In this document: piece by piece, positions 55,253 to 64,000 of the stretch
Position numbering within the stretch: the stretch's first letter is position 1
Layout of the letters: each line of letters starts with the position of its first letter
DNA from: an uncultured Bacteroides sp.
Lineage (GTDB): Bacteria > Bacteroidota > Bacteroidia > Bacteroidales > Bacteroidaceae
Length of the DNA: 64,000 nt
NCBI GenBank assembly: GCA_949285025.1
Contig: CASDXG010000079.1
Coordinates: forward strand, 62,001-126,000
Direction of reading: 5' to 3'
Notes under the pieces: generated by a model
Told to the model about the DNA's origin: nothing
What the model saw: only the letters and a program-made list of their open reading frames with translations
The model's database searches: none
Translations under genes and position numbers: made by a program

Positions 55253-55292
55253 CAGGCTGTAATCACCGCGTAAATCGGTAGATTACAGCCTG
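55253..55292. repeat. Perfect 12-bp inverted repeat after ppdK
   Basis: CAGGCTGTAATC / GATTACAGCCTG with a 16-base loop. Placed 40 bases beyond the ppdK stop on the minus strand. It could act as an mRNA-end hairpin, but no T tract follows on either side, so it is not a standard terminator. Confidence 0.55.
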
Positions 55293-55333
55293 ATACAAAT
55301 CTTAATTGCTATTCTGTCTGAGGGCTTCTAATC

Positions 55334-58060
55334 TTAGAGAGTGTCCTCTACAGCAGCCTGCGCCGCCGCGAGTCTGGCTATAGGAACTCGGAAGGGTGAG
55401 CAGGACACGTAATCTAATCCTACACGGTGACAGAATTTTACGGATGAAGGTTCTCCACCATGTTCACCGCATATGCCACACTTTAAATCCGGTCGAACGG
55501 AACGTCCTTTTTCTACAGCCATTTGAATAAGCTGACCTACTCCGTTTTGATCAAGAACTTGGAACGGATCTACTTTCAGTATTTTCTTCTCTAGATAAAC
55601 AGGTAGGAATGAAGCGATATCATCGCGCGAATAGCCGAATGTCATCTGAGTGAGGTCGTTTGTTCCGAATGAGAAGTATTCGGCACGTGATGCGATTCGA
55701 TTGGCTGTTAACGCTGCGCGAGGTATTTCTATCATGGTACCTACTTTGTAAGGAATTTCTATGCCTTCTTCTTTGAACAGTTCCTCGACCGTAGAACGGA
55801 TGATTTTTTCCTGTGCTTCGAATTCGTATAAAATACCGGTGAGCGGAACCATGATTTCGGGGAAAGGATTGTATCCTTCTTTTTTCAGTTCTATGGCAGC
55901 TCCCATGATGGCACGCGTTTGCATTTCTGTAATTTCGGGATATGTGTTGCCCAGTCTGCATCCTCTGTGCCCTAACATCGGATTATGTTCGCAAAGGCTT
56001 TCCACGCGCTGACGGATGTAACTAACCGTTACGCCCATTGCTTCTGCCATTTCTTCCTGTCCTTTCTGGTCATGCGGGACGAATTCATGCAAAGGCGGAT
56101 CTAGTAGTCTGATATTCACCGGGCATCCGTCCATAGCTTTGAATATGCCTTTGAAATCGGCTTTCTGGAAGGGAAGTAATTTTGCGAGAGCCTTTTTTCG
56201 GCCTTCCACATCAGGGGCGAGAATCATTTCGCGCATGGCGATGATTTTTTGATTCTCAAAGAACATGTGTTCCGTCCGGCAAAGACCGATTCCTACAGCA
56301 CCGAACTTGCGGGCAACTTCCGCATCGTGGGGAGTATCGGCATTCGTGCGTACTTTTAGTCGTGTATATTTGTCGCACAGTTCCATCAAATGTGCGAAAT
56401 CGCCTGATACTTCTGCTGCTTGGGTTGGAACTTCACCCATATATACTTCTCCGGTGCTTCCGTTTAATGAAATAAAATCTCCTTCTTTCAGTACAACACC
56501 ATCTATTTCTATCGTACGTGCTTTATAATCGATGTTAATGGCACCTGCGCCAGATACGCAACATTTCCCCATACCACGTGCTACAACTGCCGCATGCGAT
56601 GTCATACCGCCACGTGCTGTTAATATCCCTTCGGCTGTAGTCATACCGGCCAGGTCTTCCGGAGATGTTTCGATACGTACCAAGATGACGCGGTGTCCAT
56701 CCACATGCCATTTTGCAGCGTCTTCGGCAAAGAATACAATTTGCCCGCATGCTGCGCCGGGTGATGCCGGGAGTCCTCTTGTGAGTATGTGAGCTTTTTT
56801 CAATGCATTCTTGTCGAATACGGGATGCAACAGTTCATCCAGTTTGTTGGGCTCGCAACGCAATACGGCCGTTTTTTCGTCAATAATACCTTGTCTCAGC
56901 AATTCCATAGCAATGCGTACCATTGCGGCTCCCGTACGTTTCCCGTTTCTTGTTTGCAGGAACCACAACTTTCCTTCCTGTACGGTGAATTCCATATCCT
57001 GCATATCCCGGTAGTGATTCTCCAGTTTGGTTTGGAGTGTATCAAGTTCTTTATAGATTTCCGGCATAGCTTCTTCCATAGAGGGATATTTGGCTTTACG
57101 TTCGGCTTCGGATATTCCTTGCAAAGCAGCCCATCGGCGTGAGCCTTCTTTGGTTATCTGCTGCGGAGTACGAATACCTGCTACTACATCTTCTCCTTGC
57201 GCATTAATCAGATATTCTCCATTGAAGATATCTTCTCCCGTAGCAGCATCGCGTGAGAAACAAACTCCCGTAGCAGAAGTATTTCCCATATTGCCGAATA
57301 CCATTGCCTGTACGTTTACGGCGGTACCCCATTCGGCAGGAATTCCTTCCATTTTACGGTAGAGGATGGCACGTTCGTTCATCCATGAGTCGAATACAGC
57401 ATAAATTGCGCCCCAAAGTTGTTCTTGTGCAGAACTCGGAAAGTCGCATCCGGTTTGTGCTTTTACGGCAGCTTTAAAGCGGATGACGAGTTCTTTTAAG
57501 TCATCAACTTCAAGCTCATTGTCCAAACGCACACCTTTGGCTTTTTTAATTTCCTCAATGATTTTTTCGAACGGGTCGATGTCTTCTTTGTTGGTAGGTT
57601 TCATGCCTAACACCACATCGCCATACATTTGGACGAAACGGCGATATGAATCCCATGCAAAACGTTCGTTCCCGGTTTTTTTTGCCAGACCAACAACCAC
57701 TTCATCGTTTAATCCTAAATTCAGAATGGTATCCATCATACCGGGCATCGAAGCCCTTGCTCCGGAACGTACAGATACCAATAGCGGATTTTCTACATCT
57801 CCGAACTTCGATTTCATGAGTTCTTCTATCCCGTGAACTGCTTTTTTTACATCTTCTTTCAGCAGGTCGGTAATAGCATCTTTACCTTTTTCAAAATATT
57901 CGTTACACACTTCAGTGGTTATGGTGAAACCCGGAGGAACCGGTACCCCAATCAGATTCATTTCCGCTAAGTTGGCCCCTTTACCGCCCAACAGGTTTCG
58001 CATATCGGCTTTGCCTTCGGCATGTCCGTTTCCGAATGTATAAATTCTTTTTGTTCCCAT
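55334..58060 (-). CDS. ppdK: Pyruvate, phosphate dikinase
   Basis: Reversible conversion of pyruvate, ATP and Pi to phosphoenolpyruvate, AMP and PPi, central in anaerobic carbon metabolism. 908 residues, usual length. Seen: N-terminal KRIYTFGNGHAEGKADMRNLLGGKGANLAEM (nucleotide-binding); phosphohistidine segment GGMTSHAAVVARGMGKCCVSG; PEP-site RTEHMFFE and the C-terminal CGICGEHGGEPSSV with its Cys. Transcribed alone from a good promoter. The gene borders the mobile-element relic on its 3' side. Confidence 0.97.
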   Translation of the reverse strand: MGTKRIYTFGNGHAEGKADMRNLLGGKGANLAEMNLIGVPVPPGFTITTEVCNEYFEKGKDAITDLLKEDVKKAVHGIEELMKSKFGDVENPLLVSVRSGARASMPGMMDTILNLGLNDEVVVGLAKKTGNERFAWDSYRRFVQMYGDVVLGMKPTNKEDIDPFEKIIEEIKKAKGVRLDNELEVDDLKELVIRFKAAVKAQTGCDFPSSAQEQLWGAIYAVFDSWMNERAILYRKMEGIPAEWGTAVNVQAMVFGNMGNTSATGVCFSRDAATGEDIFNGEYLINAQGEDVVAGIRTPQQITKEGSRRWAALQGISEAERKAKYPSMEEAMPEIYKELDTLQTKLENHYRDMQDMEFTVQEGKLWFLQTRNGKRTGAAMVRIAMELLRQGIIDEKTAVLRCEPNKLDELLHPVFDKNALKKAHILTRGLPASPGAACGQIVFFAEDAAKWHVDGHRVILVRIETSPEDLAGMTTAEGILTARGGMTSHAAVVARGMGKCCVSGAGAINIDYKARTIEIDGVVLKEGDFISLNGSTGEVYMGEVPTQAAEVSGDFAHLMELCDKYTRLKVRTNADTPHDAEVARKFGAVGIGLCRTEHMFFENQKIIAMREMILAPDVEGRKKALAKLLPFQKADFKGIFKAMDGCPVNIRLLDPPLHEFVPHDQKGQEEMAEAMGVTVSYIRQRVESLCEHNPMLGHRGCRLGNTYPEITEMQTRAIMGAAIELKKEGYNPFPEIMVPLTGILYEFEAQEKIIRSTVEELFKEEGIEIPYKVGTMIEIPRAALTANRIASRAEYFSFGTNDLTQMTFGYSRDDIASFLPVYLEKKILKVDPFQVLDQNGVGQLIQMAVEKGRSVRPDLKCGICGEHGGEPSSVKFCHRVGLDYVSCSPFRVPIARLAAAQAAVEDTL

Positions 58061-58099
58061 GTTATGAGAGATTTATAGGTTAAATATTAATCGTTTTTG

Positions 58100-58130
58100 C
58101 AAAACTATATATATTTCATTAATATCCAAA
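58100..58130 (-). promoter_or_regulatory. Full Bacteroidota promoter for ppdK
   Basis: Minus strand TTTG (plus 58127-58130), 19-base spacer, TAGTTTTG (plus 58100-58107). Both elements match consensus; 39 bases before the start codon. Confidence 0.82.
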
Positions 58131-58212
58131 TTTTAAACCGCTGTTTTTTCTCTGTTTTGCTATATCGACATATCAAATGAAGTTATTTCAAGAAACCTGA
58201 TGAACTTTTCGA

Positions 58213-58220
58213 AAAATATG
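58213..58220 (+). promoter_or_regulatory. -7 element for the rRNA methyltransferase gene
   Basis: TATTTTTG, 36 bases before the GTG start at 58257. Divergent from the ppdK promoter in a 196-base gap. Confidence 0.65.
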
Positions 58221-58256
58221 CGTATTTTTGTCCCAAATTGGTTTTATTGAAAAGTT

Positions 58257-59675
58257 GTGTCAAGAAAAAAGAAAGAACTTCCTTTATTGGAAAATATAAC
58301 GATTACCGATATCGCTGCGGAGGGTAAGGCTATTGCAAAAGTGGATAATCTAGTGATTTTTGTACCTTATGTTGTTCCGGGTGACGTTGTTGATCTTCAG
58401 TTAACGCGTAAGAAGAATAATTATGCCGAAGCGGTGGCTGTAAATATTCGCGAGAAATCTCCAAAGCGTGTTATTCCTTTTTGTAAGCATTATGGCGTGT
58501 GTGGGGGATGTAAATGGCAATGTCTGGCATACGGGGAGCAGATTCGTTACAAACAGAAGCAGGTATTTGATAGCCTGACCCGCATAGGGAAAGTGGAACT
58601 TCCGGAGTTTCGCCCTATTTTAGGCTCGGAGAAAACACGTTTTTATCGCAACAAATTAGAATTTACTTTTTCCGATAAACGTTGGTTGACTTCGGAGGAA
58701 ATCAAACAGGAAGTAGTATATACGCAGATGAATGCTGTTGGCTTTCATATACCGGGCGCGTTTGATAAGGTCTTGGCTATTGACGAGTGTTGGTTGCAAG
58801 ACGATATTTCAAATCGTATACGCAACACTGTGCGCGATTATGCTTATGAGCACGGATATAAGTTCTTCAATCTTCGTACGCAAGAAGGAATGTTGCGCAA
58901 TATGATGATACGCACATCTTCGACGGGGGAACTGATGGTCTTATTGCAGTGTAAGATAAACAATGAGGCAGAAAGAGAAGAAATGATGCGGTTGTTGGCT
59001 TTTGTTGGGGATAAATTTCCCGAGATTTCCTCGTTATTATATGTGGAGAACAGCAAATGTAACGATACGATAGGTGATTTGCCTGTAAATGTTTTCAAAG
59101 GAACCGACCATATCTATGAAGAAATGGAAGGACTGCGTTTTAAAATCGGTGCGAAATCGTTTTATCAGACCAATTCCGAACAAGCATGTCAATTATATAG
59201 AGTAGCCCGCGAATTTGCAGGATTGACGGGAAATGAACTGGTGTACGATTTATATACCGGTACAGGAACGATTGCTAATTTCGTATCCCGGCAGGCACGG
59301 AAAGTGATAGGAATCGAATATGTGCCTGAGGCAATAGAGGATGCAAAGGTTAATTCTGCTATAAACGGCATAGAAAATACATTGTTTTATGCCGGAGATA
59401 TGAAGGATATTCTCACGCAAGAATTTATAAATGAGCACGGGCGTCCTGATGTCATTATCACCGATCCTCCACGCGCAGGCATGCATAAGGATGTGGTCGA
59501 AACGATTCTTTTTGCCGGTCCCCGACGTATTGTATATGTGAGTTGCAACCCTGCTACACAAGCCCGCGATTTGCAGTTGCTTGATGTCAAGTATAAAGTG
59601 ACGGCAGTACAGCCTGTGGATATGTTTCCACATACGCATCATGTAGAGAATGTGGTTTTGCTTGAAAGAAGATAA
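58257..59675 (+). CDS. rlmD: 23S rRNA (uracil-5-)-methyltransferase, RumA/RlmD type
   Basis: SAM-dependent m5U methyltransferase of 472 residues. Start is GTG at 58257: an in-frame stop lies three codons upstream and no nearby in-frame ATG follows. Seen: a TRAM domain (IAAEGKAIAKVDNLVIFVPY ... PGDVVDLQL), an iron-sulfur cysteine set (CKHYGVCGGCKWQC), SAM motif YDLYTGTGTIANF, catalytic-region DPPRAGMHKDV and CNPATQARDL with the nucleophilic Cys. Which uridine is modified (747, 1939 or both) cannot be told. It is followed by an RluA-type gene. Confidence 0.9.
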   Translation: MSRKKKELPLLENITITDIAAEGKAIAKVDNLVIFVPYVVPGDVVDLQLTRKKNNYAEAVAVNIREKSPKRVIPFCKHYGVCGGCKWQCLAYGEQIRYKQKQVFDSLTRIGKVELPEFRPILGSEKTRFYRNKLEFTFSDKRWLTSEEIKQEVVYTQMNAVGFHIPGAFDKVLAIDECWLQDDISNRIRNTVRDYAYEHGYKFFNLRTQEGMLRNMMIRTSSTGELMVLLQCKINNEAEREEMMRLLAFVGDKFPEISSLLYVENSKCNDTIGDLPVNVFKGTDHIYEEMEGLRFKIGAKSFYQTNSEQACQLYRVAREFAGLTGNELVYDLYTGTGTIANFVSRQARKVIGIEYVPEAIEDAKVNSAINGIENTLFYAGDMKDILTQEFINEHGRPDVIITDPPRAGMHKDVVETILFAGPRRIVYVSCNPATQARDLQLLDVKYKVTAVQPVDMFPHTHHVENVVLLERR

Positions 59676-59691
59676 TCTGTTCCGAAAAACA

Positions 59692-60615
59692 ATGAATATG
59701 AAAAGACAGCATACAAAAGGACGTTCTCATATGCGCAGAGTTGCCCAATATACGGTGTTTCATGTAAACGAACCTGCCGAACTTATGACTTTCCTGATGC
59801 AGAAAATGGCCGGAATCAGCCGTACCCGTGTAAAAGCATTGCTTACAAATAGGGTAGTGCTGGTTGATAATAATATACAGACTCAGTACAATTATCCGTT
59901 GCTTCCGGGAATGGAAGTGCATATCAGCAAGGAGAAAAACAATCATGAGTTTCGTAATCCCATGCTGAAAATTTTATATGAGGATGCATATATCATTGTT
60001 GTGGAGAAAAAAGAAGGTCTTCTTTCTGTTGCAACCGAAAAGCAAAAAGAACGTACGGCACAACATATTCTCAATGAATATGTGAAACGTCAGCATCGCA
60101 GCAACCGGATTTTTGTTGTTCATCGGCTGGATCGCGAAACATCCGGCATTATGATGTATGCTAAAGATGAACAGACGCAGCATACTTTGCGCGATAACTG
60201 GCATGACATTGTGTACGACCGGCGTTATGTGGCAGTTGTTGCGGGCTCTATGGAGAAGGATGAAGATACGGTATCTTCATGGCTTACCGACAGGAAACTG
60301 TATGTTAGTTCTTCTGATGTAGATGATGGAGGGAAATTTTCTGTGACACATTATCGTACAATTAAGCGTGCCAACGGTTATTCCTTGGTTGAGCTTCAGT
60401 TGGAAACAGGGCGGAAGAATCAGATACGTGCCCATATGCAGACGTTGGGTCATCCCGTTATTGGGGATATACGTTATGGGTGCGAAGCCAATTCGTTAGG
60501 CCGGCTTGCACTGCATGCGTTTAAGTTGTGCTTCTATCATCCGATTACACACGAGAAGATGGTTTTTGAAACCCCTTATCCTTCTGTATTTAAATCGTTG
60601 TTTATGAAACGTTAA
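59692..60615 (+). CDS. RluA-family pseudouridine synthase
   Basis: About 307 residues from the ATG at 59692; 59698 is an alternative, and the GTG at 59650 is rejected as it lies inside the previous gene. Seen: N-terminal S4-like RNA-binding segment (SRTRVKALLTNRVVLVDNN), then the catalytic VHRLDRETSGIMMYAKD with its Asp, and GRKNQIRAHMQTLGHPVIGD near the end. It converts specific uridines in rRNA or tRNA to pseudouridine; target unknown. Its stop overlaps the convergent hydrolase gene by four bases. Confidence 0.92.
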   Translation: MNMKRQHTKGRSHMRRVAQYTVFHVNEPAELMTFLMQKMAGISRTRVKALLTNRVVLVDNNIQTQYNYPLLPGMEVHISKEKNNHEFRNPMLKILYEDAYIIVVEKKEGLLSVATEKQKERTAQHILNEYVKRQHRSNRIFVVHRLDRETSGIMMYAKDEQTQHTLRDNWHDIVYDRRYVAVVAGSMEKDEDTVSSWLTDRKLYVSSSDVDDGGKFSVTHYRTIKRANGYSLVELQLETGRKNQIRAHMQTLGHPVIGDIRYGCEANSLGRLALHAFKLCFYHPITHEKMVFETPYPSVFKSLFMKR

Positions 60616-62222
60616 TCAGTTGGGCGGGGGGAATATAAGGCTTTTATGTCTTTGTTGTCTATGCCTGTTATCGTAACAGGCGAACCATCTATTTTTAGTC
60701 GGATGTTTCCCTTATTCACTTTCAGCGTACGGCTTCTTCCGTAGATATCGGTAAGAATAACTCTTTTCGTATTTGGTAGTGAAAGCAGTTCGTCTTTCGG
60801 CATGTCCTTTGTCCATAGGCATAGCATGTTTTCTTTCTTTTTCCGATAGGCAAAGCCGTAACAGTTACCTTTATATTTCCCGACGGGAACGGCATGGCGA
60901 TACATGTTTACCATATTGCTATATGCAACAGCAGAAGGCTTTACCGTGAGGCTTTCATCGAAACGAATCAGTCCGAAAGACGATTCTGGATTATGAATGC
61001 CGAAAGGTTCATCGGCAAGTTCGTACCAGAATACTTTCTTTGCCCCGTAATATAAGTGCGATAAATAGGTCCTGACAAGAAATGCAGCCTGTTGCTTTTC
61101 GGTCACAGGTATGTATCGTTCATTCTTACCCTTGCTTTGATAGGTTGTCCATCCCAGTTCAGTTACCCATATTTCCGGGTTTACCCCTAATTTTTTCAGG
61201 GCATCTTTCCGCCGGGTGTATTCTCCGGTTGCATATTTTTCGGTTTCTGGATAGAATGATGCATTGACATAAGGGTGTATCGTGGTGATGTCAATGCGTG
61301 AAGCTGCATCGTTTTTTTCGACAAAATATTCTATCCATTCGTCTTCTCCCGGCCACATGAGGCGTATGTCCGGATCGACAGCGGCAATGGAGTCATGCAT
61401 TTGTTTGAGCAGGTCAGAAAATGGTTTGCCCCATCCTTGAGGACGCCATTGCTGGTTCTGCGGATGCGGCCAGCGTTTCGACCATCCTCCGAAATTGTTC
61501 GGCTCGTTTTGCGACTCGAATACCCGGAAATGTCCTTTGGTTAGTTCGACATATTTTTTCAGAAGTGCAAGATCTTCATTCCATCTCCATACACCGTCTT
61601 TATCTTGTTTCCCGTTGAACGAATTAATGTATCCGAATAAATTCAGCCAGCAGATGTTGTGTCTGTCCAGATAATCCAAATCGGGGTCGGAGGGAAGATT
61701 CTCTTTTGCCACCTTCATCCAGTTGCTTTCATCGCGCACCCATGCAATACCTAAACACTGCTGTATCCGGGCTATGTGTTTCTTTTTATAATCGTATCTT
61801 ACAAAGTGTCCGCAAACGCCGAAAGGAGAATCCCAGTCTTTTGCCTGTAGGGTTACATTCGGTATGACGCCGAATCCGGTTTTTACCGTATCGGCAGAGG
61901 TCTCATCCCGTTGACCGATTACGGTAAACGCATAATACCCCAATTGTTTTTCGCGGAAATGATGTGTAATGACGTTGTCTGAAGGAATCTTATACGTATC
62001 ATCGCTGATGATTTTGCCGTCAATGTCAGTAATACTCACACGAATATTTCGGTAATCTCTGCCGACGATGATACGTGCATTCCCTTTGTCATTAGCGTGA
62101 TAAACAGCTCCCGGTTGAGAAAAAGTCACGCGCATTCCGGGAGAATTCTCTGCATTCATGCAAAAAGAGACACCGCAGAAAAACATCGCTGCGAGAATAT
62201 TCCGTTTAGATGAAAGATGCAT
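60612..62222 (-). CDS. Secreted clan GH-A glycoside hydrolase
   Basis: 536-residue exported enzyme (signal peptide ending NAE). A beta-sandwich region comes first (MRVTFSQPGAVYHAND ... YYAFTVIG), then a (beta/alpha)8 barrel with acid/base Glu240 in ESQNEPNNFGG and nucleophile Glu355 in WVTELGWTT. The barrel resembles GH39/GH5-like beta-glycosidases, but I cannot place the family. The short C-terminal beta part (VILTDIYGRSRTLKVNKG) is typical. No lipobox. It lies alone with its own -7 element; substrate unknown. Confidence 0.82.
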   Translation of the reverse strand: MHLSSKRNILAAMFFCGVSFCMNAENSPGMRVTFSQPGAVYHANDKGNARIIVGRDYRNIRVSITDIDGKIISDDTYKIPSDNVITHHFREKQLGYYAFTVIGQRDETSADTVKTGFGVIPNVTLQAKDWDSPFGVCGHFVRYDYKKKHIARIQQCLGIAWVRDESNWMKVAKENLPSDPDLDYLDRHNICWLNLFGYINSFNGKQDKDGVWRWNEDLALLKKYVELTKGHFRVFESQNEPNNFGGWSKRWPHPQNQQWRPQGWGKPFSDLLKQMHDSIAAVDPDIRLMWPGEDEWIEYFVEKNDAASRIDITTIHPYVNASFYPETEKYATGEYTRRKDALKKLGVNPEIWVTELGWTTYQSKGKNERYIPVTEKQQAAFLVRTYLSHLYYGAKKVFWYELADEPFGIHNPESSFGLIRFDESLTVKPSAVAYSNMVNMYRHAVPVGKYKGNCYGFAYRKKKENMLCLWTKDMPKDELLSLPNTKRVILTDIYGRSRTLKVNKGNIRLKIDGSPVTITGIDNKDIKALYSPRPTD

Positions 62223-62250
62223 AATGGTATGTTTTTAAGGTTCGATGCTT

Positions 62251-62258
62251 CAAATTTA
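62251..62258 (-). promoter_or_regulatory. -7 element for the GH-A gene
   Basis: Minus-strand TAAATTTG, 29 bases before the start at 62222. Confidence 0.6.
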
Positions 62259-62368
62259 CGAAGAAAAAATAGAAAAGACGAGGAAATACGATATAAAATA
62301 TCGGTATGTTTTGAGGAAAATGATTGCTGAAAAAAGTAAAATAATATAAGAGATTCTTTGCTTACTGC

Positions 62369-62376
62369 TATCTTTG
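62369..62376 (+). promoter_or_regulatory. -7 element for the HAD gene
   Basis: TATCTTTG, 26 bases before the start at 62402. Divergent from the GH-A promoter. Confidence 0.7.
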
Positions 62377-62401
62377 CATAGGAAAGAATAATACAAAGAA
62401 G

Positions 62402-63019
62402 ATGATTAAAAATATAGTTTTCGATTTTGGTGGCGTGTTGGTCGATATTGACCGCAGTCGGGCTGTAGATGCATTTGTTCGTTTAGGTCTTACAGATGCA
62501 GATACGATTTTGGACAAATACCATCAGACCGGTATCTTTTTAGAGTTGGAGGAAGGTGCATTAAGCGAGAATAATTATCGGGAACAGCTTGCACAGATGT
62601 GTAAACGACCGTTAGAGTGGGGTGAAGTGCGTCAGGCTTGGTTGGCTTTTATTACGAGAATAGACGAAAGAAAACTGACTTATTTGGAGGAACTTCACCG
62701 TAATTATCGTTTGTTTTTGCTAAGCAATACCAATCCGTATATCATGTCGTGGGCATGTAGCAGTGAGTTCTCTTCGGATGGAAAGCCATTGAATGCATAC
62801 TTCGACGGTTTGTATCTTTCGTATCAGATAGGTTATACAAAACCGGATAGGCGTATATTCGACTTTATGCTGCATGATGCTTCCATCCTTCCGGAGGAAA
62901 CATTGTTTGTTGATGATGGTATTGCAAACATTGAAGCCGGGAAACAAATTGGTATGCATACTTTGTTGGCTGATAATGGAGAGGATTGGAGACAGAAAGT
63001 ATCTGACATACTCCTTTAG
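62402..63019 (+). CDS. HAD-superfamily hydrolase
   Basis: 205-residue haloacid dehalogenase-type phosphatase, subfamily IA pattern. Seen: motif I VFDFGGVLVDID with the nucleophilic Asp, motif II LLSNTNP, motif III Lys in YTKPDRRIF and motif IV FVDDGIANIEAGKQIGM. Substrate not predictable, often a sugar or nucleotide phosphate. It ends 39 bases from the convergent serine hydrolase gene. Confidence 0.9.
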   Translation: MIKNIVFDFGGVLVDIDRSRAVDAFVRLGLTDADTILDKYHQTGIFLELEEGALSENNYREQLAQMCKRPLEWGEVRQAWLAFITRIDERKLTYLEELHRNYRLFLLSNTNPYIMSWACSSEFSSDGKPLNAYFDGLYLSYQIGYTKPDRRIFDFMLHDASILPEETLFVDDGIANIEAGKQIGMHTLLADNGEDWRQKVSDILL

Positions 63020-63058
63020 CTGTTGGGATCGACGTGGAATGTTTTTTTCTGGAAAATT

Positions 63059-64000
63059 TTATTCAACCTCATTTTCGTCCAATATCTTCGTCGCTATGTC
63101 CAGATAGTTCCGCATATCTGCAGTAAAAGGCCCTTCGTAAATGTCGTGCCGTTTCCTGCCTAACCGTACGACAATGGCCTCTCTGGAGGGAATGACGAAG
63201 ATATATTGTCCCAGCATTCCCCTTAAGCAGGGTATGTATTCTCCTTTGTATGGATATATCCATGTTTGAAGACCGTAATAAGAGAGGGAGTCACGTCCCC
63301 ATTGATCCTTCAGATAGGAGGCCGGACGTATCATCTCTTGTATATATTTTTGAGATATTAATTGTTTTCCGTTCCATTTTCCGTGATGTAGTAGCAGACG
63401 TCCGAAGCGGGCGGCATCGCGTGCTGTGGTATGGAAACAGCAAAAAGCTTTCTCGTCTCCTTTTGGTTTATCCAAAAGCCAGTAGGCATCGCGCTCTGCC
63501 TGCATGGGGAGCCATAGTTTTTCTTCGGCATATTGACTCAATGTTTTTCCTGTGGCAGCTTCGAGAACGAAAGCCAAGAGTTGTGTCTCTCCGCTTCGGT
63601 AAGAAAATTGCAGCCCGGGTTCATCCACTACTTCCAGGCCTGTGACCAGTTCATAAAGATCGTTCCCATAATAACCGTGCGTAGTGACGGAGAATAGCGA
63701 GGCATAGGCTTCATCCCATGCCATACCACCACTCATGGTGAGCAGATGGCGTAAGGTGACTTCTGCCTGTTTACCTTTGTTGTAAGTAGGGATATAGTGT
63801 GAAACGGGCTCGTCGAGGCTATGAATATCCCCCTCGTCCAAAGCAATACCTGTCAGAAGTCCAACGATGGTCTTTGTGGCAGAGTAGAGATTGGAAGTGA
63901 GTGTATCATTCCATCCGTCACGGTAACTTTCGAAAAGGAGGGAGTCATGTCGGATGACAAGAAAGGATATGGTGTGGAGGGAGTCCAGATAGGCAGCATC
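63059..64000 (-). CDS. Serine hydrolase of the beta-lactamase (class C-like) family, 5' end outside window
   Basis: The frame is open to the right edge (base 64000), 313 codons seen; the N-terminus is outside. Seen: the SxxK motif as SATK (in NLYSATKTIVGLLTGIALDE), then SMLM-type LLTMSGGMAWDE, a Tyr-containing FSYRSGETQLL in the place of YxN, and a His-free C-terminal part. The order fits EstB/NylB-like esterases or PBP4-like peptidases. An apparent start at 63841 is a TTG in the middle of the conserved region and is not the real start. Function: hydrolase of unknown substrate. Confidence 0.85.
   Translation of the reverse strand, partial: DAAYLDSLHTISFLVIRHDSLLFESYRDGWNDTLTSNLYSATKTIVGLLTGIALDEGDIHSLDEPVSHYIPTYNKGKQAEVTLRHLLTMSGGMAWDEAYASLFSVTTHGYYGNDLYELVTGLEVVDEPGLQFSYRSGETQLLAFVLEAATGKTLSQYAEEKLWLPMQAERDAYWLLDKPKGDEKAFCCFHTTARDAARFGRLLLHHGKWNGKQLISQKYIQEMIRPASYLKDQWGRDSLSYYGLQTWIYPYKGEYIPCLRGMLGQYIFVIPSREAIVVRLGRKRHDIYEGPFTADMRNYLDIATKILDENEVE

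Noticed and set aside
63259..63645. Plus-strand frame opposite the serine hydrolase
   Set aside because: The opposite frame has the SATK catalytic motif and continues to the window edge.

Overview
The window is a stretch of chromosome from an anaerobic member of the Bacteroidales (phylum Bacteroidota). Three things support this. Many genes sit behind the Bacteroidota promoter element TAnnTTTG, in four places with a TTTG-like (TTTG or TTTC) -33 element 18-19 bases upstream. The gene content is typical of the group: Rnf complex, class II archaeal-type ProRS, pyruvate phosphate dikinase, GH92, a TonB-dependent receptor with a carboxypeptidase-regulatory-like N-terminus, and a PorT-type barrel. 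Shine-Dalgarno sequences are mostly weak. I cannot name the species from the sequence.

Layout. 1-5.2 kb: the Rnf Na+/H+-translocating ferredoxin:NAD+ oxidoreductase operon (rnfC, cut by the left edge, then D-G-E-A) running into galE. 5.4-9.2 kb: a MATE exporter and a secreted GH92 alpha-mannosidase. 9.3-15.3 kb, minus strand: a short-chain dehydrogenase, a 1438-residue Dna2-like nuclease-helicase and a lipoprotein. 15.6-17.3 kb: a hotdog dehydratase, a TIGR02757 protein and a small lipoprotein. 17.4-21.6 kb, minus strand: an envelope and repair operon (LysM/PBP-fold protein, PorT-like barrel, xth, dgkA, PAP2). 21.7-25 kb: a periplasmic tricorn-type protease, divergent from uvrA and ybaK. 28.5-33.4 kb: POT peptide transporter, sodium/solute symporter, then recR, a membrane protein and a GNAT acetyltransferase. 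33.7 kb: tRNA-Asp. 34-41.3 kb: class A PBP, an unknown protein, folK, kdsB, an M16-like protein and a MORN-repeat protein. 41.4-47.3 kb: DUF2461 protein, YhcH-type protein, glycogen branching enzyme, a membrane protein and proS. 47.5-54.2 kb: a TonB-dependent receptor with a surface lipoprotein, divergent from a GxGYxYP/F5-8C protein. 54.2-55.3 kb: a decayed mobile-element relic (integrase stub plus a second broken gene). 55.3-64 kb: ppdK, an RlmD/RumA-type methyltransferase, an RluA-type pseudouridine synthase, a clan GH-A hydrolase, a HAD hydrolase and a serine hydrolase cut by the right edge.

How it fits together. Most of this is core chromosome: energy conservation (Rnf, PPDK), cell envelope building (PBP1A, KdsB, DgkA, PAP2, LysM protein), DNA repair (UvrA, RecR, Xth, Dna2-like protein), translation quality (ProS, YbaK, tRNA-Asp, RNA modification) and glycan or peptide scavenging (GH92, GH-A, GxGYxYP, tricorn, POT). 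Seven pairs of neighbouring transcription units are divergent, with outward-facing -7 elements in the shared gap. The only clear accessory DNA is the relic at 54.2-55.2 kb.

I found no CRISPR array, no intact insertion sequence, no rRNA and no convincing riboswitch. The best second-look items are the double flavinylation motif in RnfG, the Gln in the GH92 HGN(E/Q)P motif, the Dna2-like protein with its long unassigned C-terminus, the LysM/PBP-fold protein as a possible LpoA analogue, the receptor/beta-helix lipoprotein pair without SusD, and the relic.
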